From contig OY821517.1 in assembly GCA_963682025.1 (NCBI GenBank), positions 51,462,662 through 51,526,661 of the forward strand: DNA of 64,000 nucleotides, given 5' to 3'. Position numbers and translations under genes: made by a program. The stretch is from Cordilura impudica. Taxonomy: Eukaryota; Arthropoda; Insecta; Diptera; Scathophagidae. The notes under the pieces are model-generated. The model saw only the letters and a list, made by a program, of their open reading frames with translations. It was not told the DNA's origin and made no database searches. Of the stretch, positions 11,170-22,296 are shown one piece after another (within the stretch, counting starts at the first letter, position 1; every line of letters begins with the position of its first letter).

Positions 11170-11943
11170 TGGAAAACATTAGTTACCGTTATGTAATTCA
11201 TTACTTTAATTTGAAAGGTCTCAGTCCAACCAATATTAAAGTCGAGCTTGATTCTTCTCTTGGGACGTCAGTTCCTTTGTTTACGGCAATAAAATATTGG
11301 GTGGCCGAGTTTAAATGGGGCCGTGCGAGCTGCCAAGAGGAACAGCCAGAAACGGTTAAGACAACCAACAAAATGGTATTGCATGATCGTCCGCTGAAGC
11401 TGCGTGAGCTAGCTGAAATGATAGGCATTTAACAAAATTGTTATACATCCGTTTGACCGAAAATTTTGGAGACGAGAAAGCTCTCCGCAAGATGGGTGAA
11501 GCGTTTGCTCACAATAGAACAAAATTGCAGTTGCATCTGCTGACAGGGTTATGGCGTCTGTTTTTGTGATGCGCGTGGGATAATTTTTTATTGATTATCT
11601 TCAAAAAGGAAAAACAATCAACGGCGAGTATTACGCTAACGTATTGCCGTGCTGAAGTGATGAAATTAAGGAAAAAATTCCACTTTTGGCGAAAGAGTGC
11701 ACCAGTTCACACGTCAAAATAAATATGGATTTTAAAGTTCAAACTGCTTTATTCCTCGGATTATTTCCGAACTTCAAAAACTGGCTCGGTGGTAAAAGAT
11801 TTGCTAACAACGACGAATCGAAGCCTGCGGTTGATGGATGTTTTAAGAAACTAAATATTTGTTGCTATAAACAGGATATCGATGCTAGTAAATTTCGAGA
11901 GTAAAAGTGTAACGAGCTAAATGGTGATTATGTTGAGGAATAA
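11170..11943 (+). pseudogene. Mariner (DD34D-type) transposase relic
   Basis: An N-terminal helix-turn-helix region is readable (YFNLKGLSPTNIKVELDS, WVAEFKWGRASCQEEQPE), then LHDRPLKLRELAEMIGI. Frameshifted remains of the catalytic part follow (VMASV, IDYLQKGKTINGEYYANV), and then the C-terminal FPNFKNWLGGKRF and ELNGDYVEE. It has many frameshifts and stops and the central catalytic region is eroded, so it is inactive. Mariner transposases cut and paste DNA at TA sites in the nucleus. Confidence 0.75.
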
Positions 11944-11964
11944 GGAAAATTTTTTCCAAAATTT

Positions 11965-13456
11965 TTGTGCTTTCTTTGTTCTGGGACTACCCTCATATGT
12001 TGAAGTTCTTGAAATTAATATTCTACCGAATGAAGAAGACAATATGCAGAGGAGGTTTATGGATAATAATCTTACTATCGTACAGTGACCTCCACAATCC
12101 CCGGATCAGAGTTGTAAGTGAATCATTCTTTTCTGATTACAATTCATTGCGAATTAGCTAAATTTTGAATTAATTCTTTTCACAAAAAAAAAGAATTGAA
12201 TGAAATTTTAATCAATTCATTTGAATTTGCAAAAATGAATTGCAATTCATTTCCAATTCAAATGAATTGGGCGAAATGAATTGCAATTTCAATTCAAATG
12301 AATTGGGCAAAATGAATTGCAATTCATTTTTAATTCAAATGAATTGGCAAAATGAATTGCAATTCATTTCCAATTTATTTGAATTGAATTCAAATGAATT
12401 AGGCAAAATGAATTGCAATTTATTTTTAATTCAAATGAATTGCAATTCATTTCCAATTCATTTAAATTGAATTGATTTTGAATTAATTCAAATGAGTTAG
12501 AAAAACGAATTGCAATTAATTTCCAACTCATTTTAATTGAATTGAATTTGAATTAATTCAAATGAATTACAAAAGTAAATTGTAATTCATATTTATCAAA
12601 TCAAAAATGAATTGCATTCAATTGAAGTAAACGTGGTGTTTGGAGTTTGTTTCTTCAAGTACTACTTATTTCGCTTTTGACATACGCTGAATAACAAGAT
12701 ATATTTAATATTTAAAATCTATTAATAATTTATGAAATTTTGTGACCCACGAACATTCAGTGACAAACACTTCAGGTTATATCCGAAATGAGAGTAATGC
12801 TGTCTTTGATATAAAATGAGTTGGATAACAAAACGGGAGTAATGCTTCCTTACATTTATTTAAAGTAGTCTTTTTTCAAAATCAATTCAATTCAAATAAA
12901 TTGGAAATGAATTGCACATTCATTTTTCGAGTTCATTTGAATTAATTCAAATGAATTGGAAATGAATTGCAATTAATTTTTCTAACTCATTTGAATTAAT
13001 TCAAAGTCAATTCAATTCAAGTGAATTGGAAATGAATTGTAATTCATATTAACAATTCATTTGAATTAAAAATGAATTGCAATTCATTTTGCCCAATTCA
13101 TTTGAATTGGAAATGAATTGCAATTCATGTTTCTAAATTCAAATGAATTGATTAAAATTTCATTCAATTCGTTTTTTGACGAAAAGAATTAATTCAAAAT
13201 TTTACCAATTCAGTGCATGAATGATTCGCGAATTAATTAAAAAATGAAGGATTCGTTTACAACTCTGCCCCGGATCTAACTCCAATAAAAAATTTGTGGA
13301 CTTTAATAAAGCCGTTGATTATAAGAAAGTGTCGAACCAAAGTGATGAGCTTTGACAACTTGTTATGGTTTCATACGAAACCGGTATCTGCATGCCAAAA
13401 CAATTATTTATAACAATATTCAGGGATGGCCCCTTAAAAATGCAGTGCATTGTGTT
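11965..13456 (+). pseudogene. Tc1-like transposase relic split by a hAT-type element
   Basis: The C-terminal part of a Tc1-like transposase is readable across the break. MQRRFMDNNLTIVQ and PPQSPD lie before 12106. LTPIKNLWTLIKPL follows from 13276, once the intervening element and one copy of its 8-bp target duplication are removed. The expected Trp before PPQSPD is a stop (TGA), and Glu of the PIENLW motif reads Lys, so it is dead. Confidence 0.65.
12107..13267. mobile_element. hAT-type non-autonomous element, 1161 bp, perfect 8-bp TSD
   Basis: Inverted ends CAGAGTTGTAA...TTACAACTCTG are flanked by the perfect 8-bp direct repeat CCCCGGAT (12099-12106 and 13268-13275), as expected of the hAT superfamily. 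The interior is made almost wholly of palindromic AT units (AATTCATTTGAATTG, AATTGCAATTCATTT) in both orientations, so each arm can fold on itself. There is no transposase; apparent frames are repeat artefacts. Confidence 0.9.
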
Positions 13457-13499
13457 GATTTAGGAAAATACGGAAGGAGGAAAAGGGATTTGACTTAAA

Positions 13500-16015
13500 T
13501 ATTTGACTTAAATTTTATTAGATTCTAGCTGTCAGGAATGACTTGTGTTGGGAATTTATTCCACAAACGGCTAGACCACAAATGAACAATAGACTCTAAA
13601 TGGATTTGATCTACTAGAGAAATGGGTAGAGCGAACTAAAACATTTCGCATGATATTATCTATAGAACAGTGTTACACGACCCACGTTTCGACCATGTTC
13701 CAAGGAGTCAATATAGCTGGACACCTTAGTGTCATTAATGAGCATCAACGCCTTCCTGTGTACATGGTCCAGTATCTCCAATATAGACTTTGAAGCTTCT
13801 GTCCATACATGGGGGTTGTAATCCATTTTAGGTCGGTTATAAGTGGTACAAACTTTTAAGAGATCAGAAGGACTGAAGTAATTTTTGCACCGGTCATCAC
13901 ATTGAATTCTCACAACCAATGCATCAAGAGTATCAGATTCCTCAATACATATACCATTCATAAAGCGTGATCCATTCGAGGTTCTCCACTTTTTTAGAGA
14001 ACAAAAAACACAGAAAGTTCAAATTTAATGGGGAATGTTAATTATAATTTGAAAGAACATTCTTTGGCATTTATTTTTTGAAGATTATGTCTATCAAATG
14101 TTGGCCGCGGCTACGTCTCAGATGGTCCATCCGTTGAGTCCAATTTTCGATGACTCGTTCAAGCATTTCGACTGGTAACTGGCGAATGACACGCGTGATG
14201 TTTTGCTCCAAGGCCTGAATCGAAGCGGGATTGTCCGCATAAACTTTAGTCTTTACATATCCCCACAGAAAAAAGTATAACGGTGTGACATCACATGATA
14301 TTGGTGGCCAATCGACCGGCCCAAAACGTGAAATTATCTGCTCACCGAAGTGTTCTCTCAATAAATCCATTGATTGATGCGCTGTGTCGGAAGTGGTGCC
14401 ATCTTTTTGAAACCAAATATCGCCGAGATCACGAGCTTCAATTTCAGGCATCATACGTCAGTCCGAGTTGCTGCGAACGGCGCTAATCGACTCTCCATGG
14501 TTTTCGTGTACAGTCTCAGCTACGGCCGCTATATTTTCTTCACTGCGTGCTGGACGTGGTCTATTCGGTCGAATATTATCCAATAATGAATGCTGGGTCT
14601 CAAGATGGGTGATGGTGTTGCGAATAGTACGCTCAGTGGGCCGATTATATTGACCATAAGTTGAGCGAAGTGCACGAAACACATTCTTCACAGAACGTGA
14701 ATTTACGTAATAAAGTTGAACGATTTGTAAACGTTGTTCAGGCGTAAGTCTTTCCATGATGAAATGCCAAACAATACTAAACAAAAATAACATGATAGCG
14801 TGACACGACTCAGACGTGATCTGTCAATAAAAGGCTATTGAAAAAAGTATCTGAACTTGGATCACCCGGTATATACAGTTGGCACTTTTGAGTCCTAGGC
14901 CTTATAGGTCAACAAACAACAGTGAATCTTCTGCGCATTAAAATCAACCCTATTCGCTTTACCCCACTCGCAGATTGTTATCAGCTTTTGCCCCAAACCT
15001 CTGAAAACTTGGCCTACAGTTGAAGGAAAATGGACGACAAATGCTGACATCTGCGAAATTGAAATTATGATTGAAGGTTTGACTAAGAAAATCATTCAGA
15101 AAAATAACAAAAAGAGAGGTAGAAAGGGCAGAACCTTGGGGTACCCCTGAACTAAGCTGTAACTTATTATATGAGACCCATCAATGACAACTCGTGTTGC
15201 GCGGGCTGTGAGAAACCTCGACATAAATCGTAAGAAGTCAATGTCTACCACAAATGCAATAAGTTTTGATATTAAAGCACCGTTGCACCGATCCAACGGT
15301 TTGGAAATATCTAGCACAGCCACTTTACTTTCACCAAAATTGTGAATGGATCGATTCAACCGCTCAGAACAAAAAACTTTGATGTCTCTTGTAGAACGAC
15401 TTCTGCGGAAGCCCTGCTGTCGATCATTGAGAAGCGAGTTTGGCCTCCAAAAAAGTTGACAAGATGGTAATTAATCAGATTGAGCCGATTGCAATTGTAC
15501 GGTAATTTCCAGGATTAACGGCCTCATATTTTTCAGGGATTGGTTGGACATTTTCTTAAAAGGTTGGCGAATAAACTAGCTAGCTGTTATATCATCCGGT
15601 CCCAGAGATTTATTAGCGTTAAGATCCGAAAAAAACTTTTTTAACTGGACGAGGTTGGAAGAATATTTCGAGTACAGGCAGTTGTTGATCGCTACTCGGT
15701 AAAAACTTTTTTTTAAAGTTCAGCTAACATGTTAGACTTATCGACCGGATCAGTTAATATTTGGTCATTCCTTAGAAGAGTTGGGATAGCAGAAAAAGCA
15801 TTATTCTCTACTCTTTTATCAAATGGCCAAAAGCTCTCGCTGCCCCGAAGACAATGTATGTAATGAAACTTTTCACGTCCCAGTAATTTGGCAAATTTAC
15901 GCCTCCTTGCGTAGCAGCTCATGAACGGAATTTTTATATTCACGACAATATCTGAATGATTCCTCTCTGTAGCACACTGTATTTCTGCAAGTCTGGTTAA
16001 ACCAAGATTTGTCAT
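13500..16015 (-). pseudogene. Jockey-like LINE reverse transcriptase relic, interrupted by a DD41D element
   Basis: On the minus strand the RT fingers/palm (AVLDISKPLDRCNGALISK, RFLTARATRVVIDG, then a degraded GVPQG box), a thumb region (EWGKANRVDFNAQK) and the C-terminal region (YNRPKMDYNPHVWTEASKS, RRNVG-type box) occur in order. The sequence is cut at about 13973-14869 by a TA-flanked element, and the LINE frame (..YMNGICIEESDTLDALVVRI) resumes across it. Numerous stops and frameshifts make it non-functional. The endonuclease domain is not present. Confidence 0.7.
13973..14869 (-). mobile_element. DD41D (rosa-like) mariner-family element, internally deleted
   Basis: Right end GATACTTTTTTCAATAG and GGATCACCCGGT; the left end is a diverged copy (GCGTGATCC...CACTTTTTTAGAG); TA lies on each side. 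An N-terminal HTH part (MERLTPEQRLQIVQLYY..., 14758 downward) and a C-terminal part (IWFQKDGTTSDTAHQSMDLL ... CDVTPLYFFLWG, 14454-14071) are readable. The segment with the first catalytic Asp is deleted. By alignment the last Asp (PLD) would fall 41 residues after the Asp of FQKDG, but here it reads PLY, so the triad is broken twice. Confidence 0.7.
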
Positions 16016-16017
16016 TA

Positions 16018-16422
16018 GGTTTAGCCGAGGCCTAACCTTGAATTTTAGCTTATTTAAAAAAAATTAGTTGTTCTAGTAAACTGGATGAAACCCTTACTAT
16101 GGGTTGGGAAATAAAAATGTGCTATATTTTACGAAAACATACCCTTATGGGTAAAAATGATCCAAAATTCGGCAGTATCGCAAAATATTTGAATTTTCTT
16201 ACTTAATCGTCTTGTACTAGCTGTTGGTCATTTGGGGCGCCAAGTCCAAATAGGTTAATGACGTCAAATTATAAAATCATCATAATCATCAAATCATAAA
16301 AATCGATAAAGTATAGCACAATTTTATTTCCCAACCCATAGTAAAGGTTTCATCTAGTTTACTGGAACAATTAATTTTTTTATATATGCCAAAATTCAAA
16401 GTTTGGCTTCGGCAAGGAATTG
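16018..16422. mobile_element. Foldback-like element with ~100-bp inverted repeats
   Basis: The left arm (from TTTAGCCGAGGCCTAACCTT through GGATGAAACCC and TGGGTTGGGAAATAAAA) is matched in inverse by the right arm ending GGCTTCGGCAAGG. Arms are about 100 bp and diverged; the loop is about 200 bp. The loop contains a stretch (AAAATATTTGAATTTT...GTCTT...GGTCATTTGGGG) that also occurs in the neighbouring hAT-like repeat B, so the two are related or one captured part of the other. Confidence 0.55.
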
Positions 16423-17422
16423 GTTAACGTTGTTCGATTTATTCCAAATTTTTAGCATGAAAGCCTTGCACATTTCGTTGTTATATTTTAAGCGCTACAT
16501 TCAAACTGCACTTGCAAAATATTTGAATTTTTTGAATAAATTGTCTTTTATTCGTTTGGGGTCATATGTGACCTAAAGTCCAAACGGAATAATGGGGTCA
16601 TATAATTTTTTTCCGAAATCCTAGACCATTAATATAAAATATAACATTTAAAAGTAGAAAACTGATAAATTTTTAATACAAAGTATTAAGAAAGAATACA
16701 TTTACTGAATATTTCACAAAAAACTCATTTTTCTCGAAATCCGCAAAAAAAATTCTTTGTAAAAAAAATTCTGTTAAAGGAATTCACTTAAAAATTCACA
16801 CAGTTAATTTCTGACATATGCTTAACAAAACTTTAAGGTGGCAGATCCATTTTTTGAAATTTTCTTTAAGAAACTTTGTAAAACTTAAAAAAGAAGTTTT
16901 CAAAATGTTATCAAAAAAATTTTCCATTTTTGGTCTCATTGCGCAATAGGTTAAGAACGTGGTAATACAACAATACTTCATATCTGAGTGCTCACTGGTA
17001 TAGAGACCAAAAAAATTTATGTCTTTAATTATTTTCTTAAAATTTCTCAAATTTCACGACCTAGTTTTTTTTTTGGCACAAAAGTAATCTGGGGCATTAG
17101 CTACTTCTTGGCGAATTTTTATTCGATTTTGAAGTTGTATAACTTTTTAAAGAGATAATTTAGTATTAAAATCGATTCATATAACAACTTGTCGAAACAA
17201 ACTATAGAAAGAAATTGTCGTAAAATTTGGAAAAAAAAAAAACGTAATCTTTGCCCCATATAAACACACTTGAAATTTTCAGTCGCGTTGAGGCACCTCT
17301 ACATTTTTTTTTAATTGACCCAAAACTTTGTATTTCTCCGTTCTTTTGTTATTCATATATTTCTAGGGGGTGGGACTTTAAACTCGAACACTTTTTTTTC
17401 CCTACATATAATGAAGGGCCTA
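16423..17422. repeat. Repeat B (hAT-like MITE) copy 1, left-truncated
   Basis: Collinear with the complete copy at 41283-42328: shared strings include GGGGTCATATGTG, GCGCAATAGGTTAA, TCGCGTTGAGGCAC and CTAGGGGGTG. It ends ATGAAGGGCCTA, matching the copy 2 terminus. The left terminus is missing, where the foldback element lies. Confidence 0.6.
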
Positions 17423-17966
17423 GTATACATAATGGCTTTGTGCTGATGTTTCCAACTATCCAAAATGTCTGACATAGACTCATCTTTCTGAGTCGATTTA
17501 GTGATGTCCGTTCGTATGTCTGTCCATCCGTGTGTCCATGTAACCCTGTTAATCAAACTACATGTCACAAAGGTGAGTATTTTTAATGAAATTTGGTGCA
17601 TTAGCTTCTATCGGCCATAGGATTAACCCTGTTGAAATTGATGAAAATCGGTTCATGTTCAGACCTAGTACCCATACAAATGACCCCTATCAGATCGACT
17701 TAAATTGCCATAAGTTCCAAATTATCGTATAGATCTCCATAGAATTGGGTTTGTGTATGCTTATTACCTCCATTTATCAGCAGTCCAAAAATAAACCCTA
17801 TAGGACAATTTTTAGTTATAGCCCCATATAAAGCTACTTACCGATATTTACTTAAATCTATAAAAAAAACAAAAATATTCCACATATTTTCTCCAATTTG
17901 GCTTATATATAAAAGAAGTGACCAAATATGGTCAGGATCGGTACATTTTTTAACCTACGCTCCATA

Positions 17967-18299
17967 TCTATAATATTAATAAGCTAGGCGATTTCTTGTG
18001 ACCGATGTTTTGTTCTACCGTTTTATCTCGATTTTGACCAAACGTATCTTATTTTAAAGGTATTTCTTTTTAGCTGATTTGCAGATTTACAGATTTAAAA
18101 TTTTTTTTTTTTTATTTTGAGTAAATTGTATTTAAAGTTGCTACTAACACATACATAAAATTATACAATGCTAGTTTGTTTTTTGTGTTGATTTGTGAAT
18201 TGGCTAGAATTGATTAGCATACCTTTAGGATCTTTATATAATGAAAAAATAAAATTTCCTAGAATTTGCACTCGAATTTCGAGGGCTGGAATCTGCTAG
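17967..18299 (+). mobile_element. Helitron family H, 333-bp non-autonomous copy
   Basis: Begins TCTATAATATTAATAAGCTA and ends GGGCTGGAATCTGCTAG, between A and T of the host family A sequence (CCATA^TATG). The GGCGATTTCTTGTGACCGAT motif sits near the 5' end and TCGAATTTCGAGGGCTGG near the 3' end in all copies in the window. No coding. Confidence 0.85.
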
Positions 18300-19120
18300 T
18301 ATATGTATATAGCATCCGATATGTAGTTTTTGATACACTGCGCGTCATCAGGTTAGCGCCCCCCGTTTCACTGAGCGTTAATTAAATATTATCTTAACCA
18401 ATAAGGATATATCCCTACAGCTTTAATCCAGCAGACTCTTATCAATTCTCTTTAAAATAAAACAGCAATTACTGTTATAACATTTAAGAAAATATTTTAT
18501 ATTTTTTAGAAAAACTATATATAAAAAAACAAAGCAAAATATTGGTCAACAGGATAGCGCCATCTGAGATTATTTCAATTTAATTAGTATTTAGAGCAAC
18601 TATATAGCTTTTTAATACTTACATATTATGTTTTGGACAGTTTTAAGGATAATTAGTAACGCGTGGTGCCGCCTTTGTTAGAAATTACTTCGAAAATTCG
18701 ATTGGGAATTGAATTGTAGAGTTGTCCAAAGTCATTTAACAAAATAGTGGACCAAGCGTGTTTGGTGCCTTCGATTAATTCGGCATTTGTATTGTATTGT
18801 TTTCCGGACACATTTACTTTCCTAGCCAACCATCCCCAGACGTTCTCTATGATATTTAGGTCGGACGAGTATGGTGGCCATTCAAGGACTTTTTGGCCCT
18901 GAATCCACGATTTCACGGATTGGGCAATGTGGATTGGAGCATTATCGTGAAAATGACACTTTAGATTTTTAATAAGTTTTGAAAGTGGGGAAAAGCTGTT
19001 TTCAAAACTGCAACTCGCAGGTGCCATAGTAGGATATTGTCCCCACATCATCACACCCCAGACAAGGCTGTGCAGGTGGCCCAAATAATGCTCCTCATTA
19101 GGTAGGTCATGATAATAATA

Positions 19121-20399
19121 AAGGGTCCGCCATCTAACGTTTTTTTTTTTCAACTAGTGCTTATTTCGTGAATGGTAACACTTAGCTCATGTCTGATTTG
19201 ACAGATAATTAGTTTTATCCTTCCGCTGAACGAATATGGTTGTGTATACGCTTGAACAACGCTGGGAAGTATTGCGACATTACTTTGAAAATCATGGTAA
19301 TATTGCAGAATGTGTGCGAAAATTGCGTACGGATTTTGGAAGAAGAGAAGCACCGTCAGCTCCGTATGTTCGTTATCTTGTGAAAAAAGTGAAAGAAACT
19401 GGCATCCTCATCGATAAACCAAAGCGTGAAAAGCCAAAAACAGTGCGTACACCGGAGAATATTGCTGCTATGGCAGAAAGTGTGCGTGAAGCGCCATCAA
19501 CATCAATTCACCGTCGTTCTCAAGAATTGAACATTTCGGAGGCATCATTGAGACGAATTTTACATAAAGATCTTGGTATGACGCCATACAAAGTCCAATT
19601 GGTTCAGGAGTTGAAGCCAACTGACCATCCAATGCGTTTTCGCTTCGCTAAGTGGGCCTGCGATCGACTTACAGAAGATACCGGTTTTGCCAAAGCTCAT
19701 TTTTGAAGCTCATTTTGATCTTGGCGGGTATGTAAACAAGCAAAATTGTTGCATTTTTGGGCACAGAAAACCCGCACGCATACATTGAAAAGCCGATACA
19801 CCCAAAACGAGTCACTGTTTCGTGCGGATTTTGGTCCAGAGGCATAATTGGGCCATTTTTCTTAGCAAATAAACAAGGAGTGGCCGTTACAAACAATGGC
19901 GATCATTATCGGGCAATGTTGAATAAATTTTTGTTCACAAAAATTGAAGAGGTGGATATTGGCAACATTTGGTTTCCACAGGACGGCGCTACGTCCCACA
20001 CAGCCGAAGCTACACTCGATGTTTTGCGCCCTGTGTTTGAAGATCGCATTATCAGCCGCAGAGCTGATGTCGTTTGGCCACCTCGGAGCTGCGATTTGAC
20101 ACCGTTGGACTATTATTTGTGACGTGCCCTCAAAGATAAGAGTTACGCCAACAAGCCAGAGACAATTGACGCTTTAAAGGACAATAATCGTGAAGCCATT
20201 GGTGAAATACAGCTGCACACAATCGATAATGTGCTTAAAAATTGGACCGATCGTGTAGGCTACTGCATGGCCAGCCGAGGTAGCCATTTGAATGAAATTA
20301 TTTTCCATTATTAACCGGAAGGATTGTACTTTCAAATAAAAAAAGAAGTAGTTTTTTTTATAGCATTTTCAAAAAAAAAAAATTATTTGGCGGACCCTT
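19121..20399 (+). mobile_element. DD41D (rosa-like) element inside the Tc1 element
   Basis: Inverted ends AAGGGTCCGCCA...GGCGGACCCTT with TA on each side, 1279 bp. It sits within the Tc1 transposase frame, so it is younger than that element's insertion. It carries the transposase pseudogene described separately. Confidence 0.9.
19236..20314 (+). pseudogene. DD41D mariner-family transposase, few lesions
   Basis: N-terminal HTH region (MVVYTLEQRWEVLRHYFENH) and linker (HRRSQELNISEASLRRILHK, YKVQLVQELKPTDHPMRFRF) are intact to about 19700. Around 19690-19760 the region of the first catalytic Asp (DEAHF-type) is garbled (AKAHFEAHFDLGGY) and the frame shifts. From 19757 it reads well: FWSRGIIGPFF, IWFPQDGATSHTAEATLD, PPRSCDLTPLDYYL. 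A nonsense codon (TGA, apparently from TGG) follows, then it continues to NEIIFHY. Exactly 41 residues separate the Asp of PQDG from the Asp of PLD, the spacing of the rosa group. Confidence 0.85.
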
Positions 20400-20993
20400 T
20401 AATTAAAGCCATCAAGCCCTTGCAAACTAAATTTCATTTCATCTGACAAGACAGCGTAATGCCACTGAGTAGACCACGTCGTGTGCGTTCGATCAAAACT
20501 TAAGCGCATTTCCTTTCGAATGATATTAAGTTGTAGTTTTTTTTTTTTTAGTTTGTAGTTGTTCAGTTTTCCTAAGCACTCTTTGAACCGTTGACAAGCT
20601 CGCTTAAATATAAGTTTTTCTTTGGTTTTGGTAGACGGGTCGTGCGAATTTTATGCTGCCCAAGTATGGCTCGCTTGTCTGCTTCGGAAAGCACTCGTTT
20701 ATTACTGCCCTTGAAGTTTTTTCCACAGTATTTCTTATTTTTAAGATAACTAGCAACCGTTTTTCAGTGCCTTCCAGCTTTTTCAGCAATTTTATGGAAA
20801 GATAGTCCAGAATCATAGTAACCTTGAATATTTTCTTTTTCCTCCAAAGATAACACTAATCCTCTTCCCATTTTATGCATTTATTTAAAGACAATTACTA
20901 GTTTAATCAACAAAAAGAAATTGGCAACCGTGATTGCCAAAACAAGCAAAAATTTAACAAAAATGCTACATAATAACAATAATAATGTATAAC

Positions 20994-21368
20994 AGTAGAT
21001 TCCAGCCCTCGAAATTCGAGCGCAAATTCTAGGAAATTTTATTTTTTCATTAAATAAAGACCCTAAAAGTATGCTAATCAATTATAGCCAATTCACAAAT
21101 CAACGCAAAAAACAAACACATTTTTATTACGAACACATTAACAAATTTAATAAACACACACATAGCATTGTATAACTTTATGTATGTGTTAGTAGCAACT
21201 TTAAATGCAATTTACTCAAAATAAAGGAAAAAATTTAAAAATCTGTAAATCTGGTGAACTGCTAAAAAGAAATACCTTTCAAATAATATGTGTTTGGTGA
21301 AAATCGGGATAAAACGGTAGAGCAAAACATCAGTCACAAGAAATCGCCTAGCCTAGTAATATTATAGA
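20994..21368 (-). mobile_element. Helitron family H copy inside the Tc1 element
   Basis: Reverse orientation. The 5' end (TCTATAATATTACTAGGCTA) lies at 21368 and the 3' end near 20994, where the usual CTGCTAG reads CTACTG, so that terminus has mutated. It lies between the Tc1 right inverted repeat and the transposase start. Confidence 0.75.
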
Positions 21369-21568
21369 TAACGGTTCCTTTATTGAGCTTTCATTCCTAG
21401 TGAGAGAGATCACACATTATCATAGCGAATTTGCGTGCAATAGGAAAACCGGAAAAAAACAAAAATAAATGATCGAAAGGGGGGCGTTAACCTGATGACG
21501 CGCATTGGATATGCATGCAAAAAGATTAATAACAATTCCACTCAGATTTGGGTTATGCTTATTTTGTA

Positions 21569-22296
21569 CAAGGGCGGATGAATAAGTCCGTGACTTTTGG
21601 AACTTCCCTCGTAGTTATATGAAATGCAAAAGTACTTCCATCAATTACCACCTATTAATAGACTACTATAAAATTTTGAGCAAGTTCCCTTATTTACTTT
21701 GCGTTTAACAGCTTTTTTAATGGAAAAATACAAATACAAATTACGCTGGGCAGCCAATTAAGGTCAATACACTCGAAGATGTCGAAAAAAATCCACGATA
21801 TGCTGTTGGCCGATCGAAGAGTAAAAGTGCGTGAGATTTTTTATGCCATAGGCATTTCATATGGCAGTGTGGTTTCGATTTTAAATGATCAGTTGGGTTT
21901 AAGAAAGCTGTCTGCAAGATGGGTGCCGCGTCTGCTCTCAATTGGCCATAAACACGTGTGCAGTCTCGATGCAAAAATCCATCAATTGGGCTACGAATTG
22001 GTACCCCATCCGCCGTATTCTCCGGACTTAGCCCCCAAGTGACTGTTTCCTATTTCGAAATCTAAAGAAATGGCTTGGTGGAAAGAGATTTAGCTCCATC
22101 GATAAAATTATTGATCAAAAATGCCTATTTTATGGACCTCGAAAAATCCTATTTTTTGGAAGAGATACAGAAATTGGAGAAACGTTGGACTAAGTGTATT
22201 GAGCTAAAAGGAGATTATGTTGAAAAATAATTTTTTTTTGCAAAAAAAAAAACTGTGTTTCATTCTAAAAGTCAGGGACTTATTGATCCGCCCTCG
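21569..22296 (+). mobile_element. Mariner element, internally deleted, with transposase relic
   Basis: Inverted ends read inward as CAAGGGCGGATGAATAAGTC (left) and CGAGGGCGGATCAATAAGTC (right), TA on both sides, 728 bp. Readable parts: KIHDMLLADRRVKVREI, SILNDQLGLRKLSARWVPRL, then a jump to KIHQLGYELVPHPPYSPDLA and a degraded C-terminus (KRWTKCIELKGDYVEK-like). The central catalytic region is deleted, so it cannot transpose itself. It is inserted at a TA in the family A copy. Confidence 0.9.

Larger units (their letters stand above)
18656..20886 (-). pseudogene. Tc1-like transposase, split by a DD41D element
   Basis: Minus strand. The N-terminal part begins near 20880 (MGRGLVLSLEEKENIQGYYD, an HTH region, then NKKYCGKNFKGSNKRVLSEA). 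The C-terminal part is 19118-18656 (YYYHDLPNEEHYLGH, KCHFHDNAPIHIAQSVKSW, EWPPYSSDLNIIENVWGWLA), ending near TTRY. If the inserted DD41D element and one TA are removed, the reading frame joins smoothly as GLDGFN-YYYHDL. The HDNAP Asp and the IIENVW Glu are present. Frameshifts in the N-terminal half make it inactive. It would act in the nucleus on TA targets. Confidence 0.8.
18336..21509 (-). mobile_element. Tc1-like element with two nested insertions
   Basis: Inverted ends are CACTGCGCGTCATCAGGTTA at the left and, read inward from the right, TCCAATGCGCGTCATCAGGT, each flanked by TA. It has landed in a family A copy whose sequence continues on both sides. Without its two insertions (19121-20399 and about 20994-21368) the element is about 1.5 kb, a normal Tc1 size. 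Confidence 0.85.

Noticed and set aside
12240..12470. 76-residue Asn/Glu-rich frame
   Set aside because: Lies entirely in the palindromic AT units of the hAT-type element.
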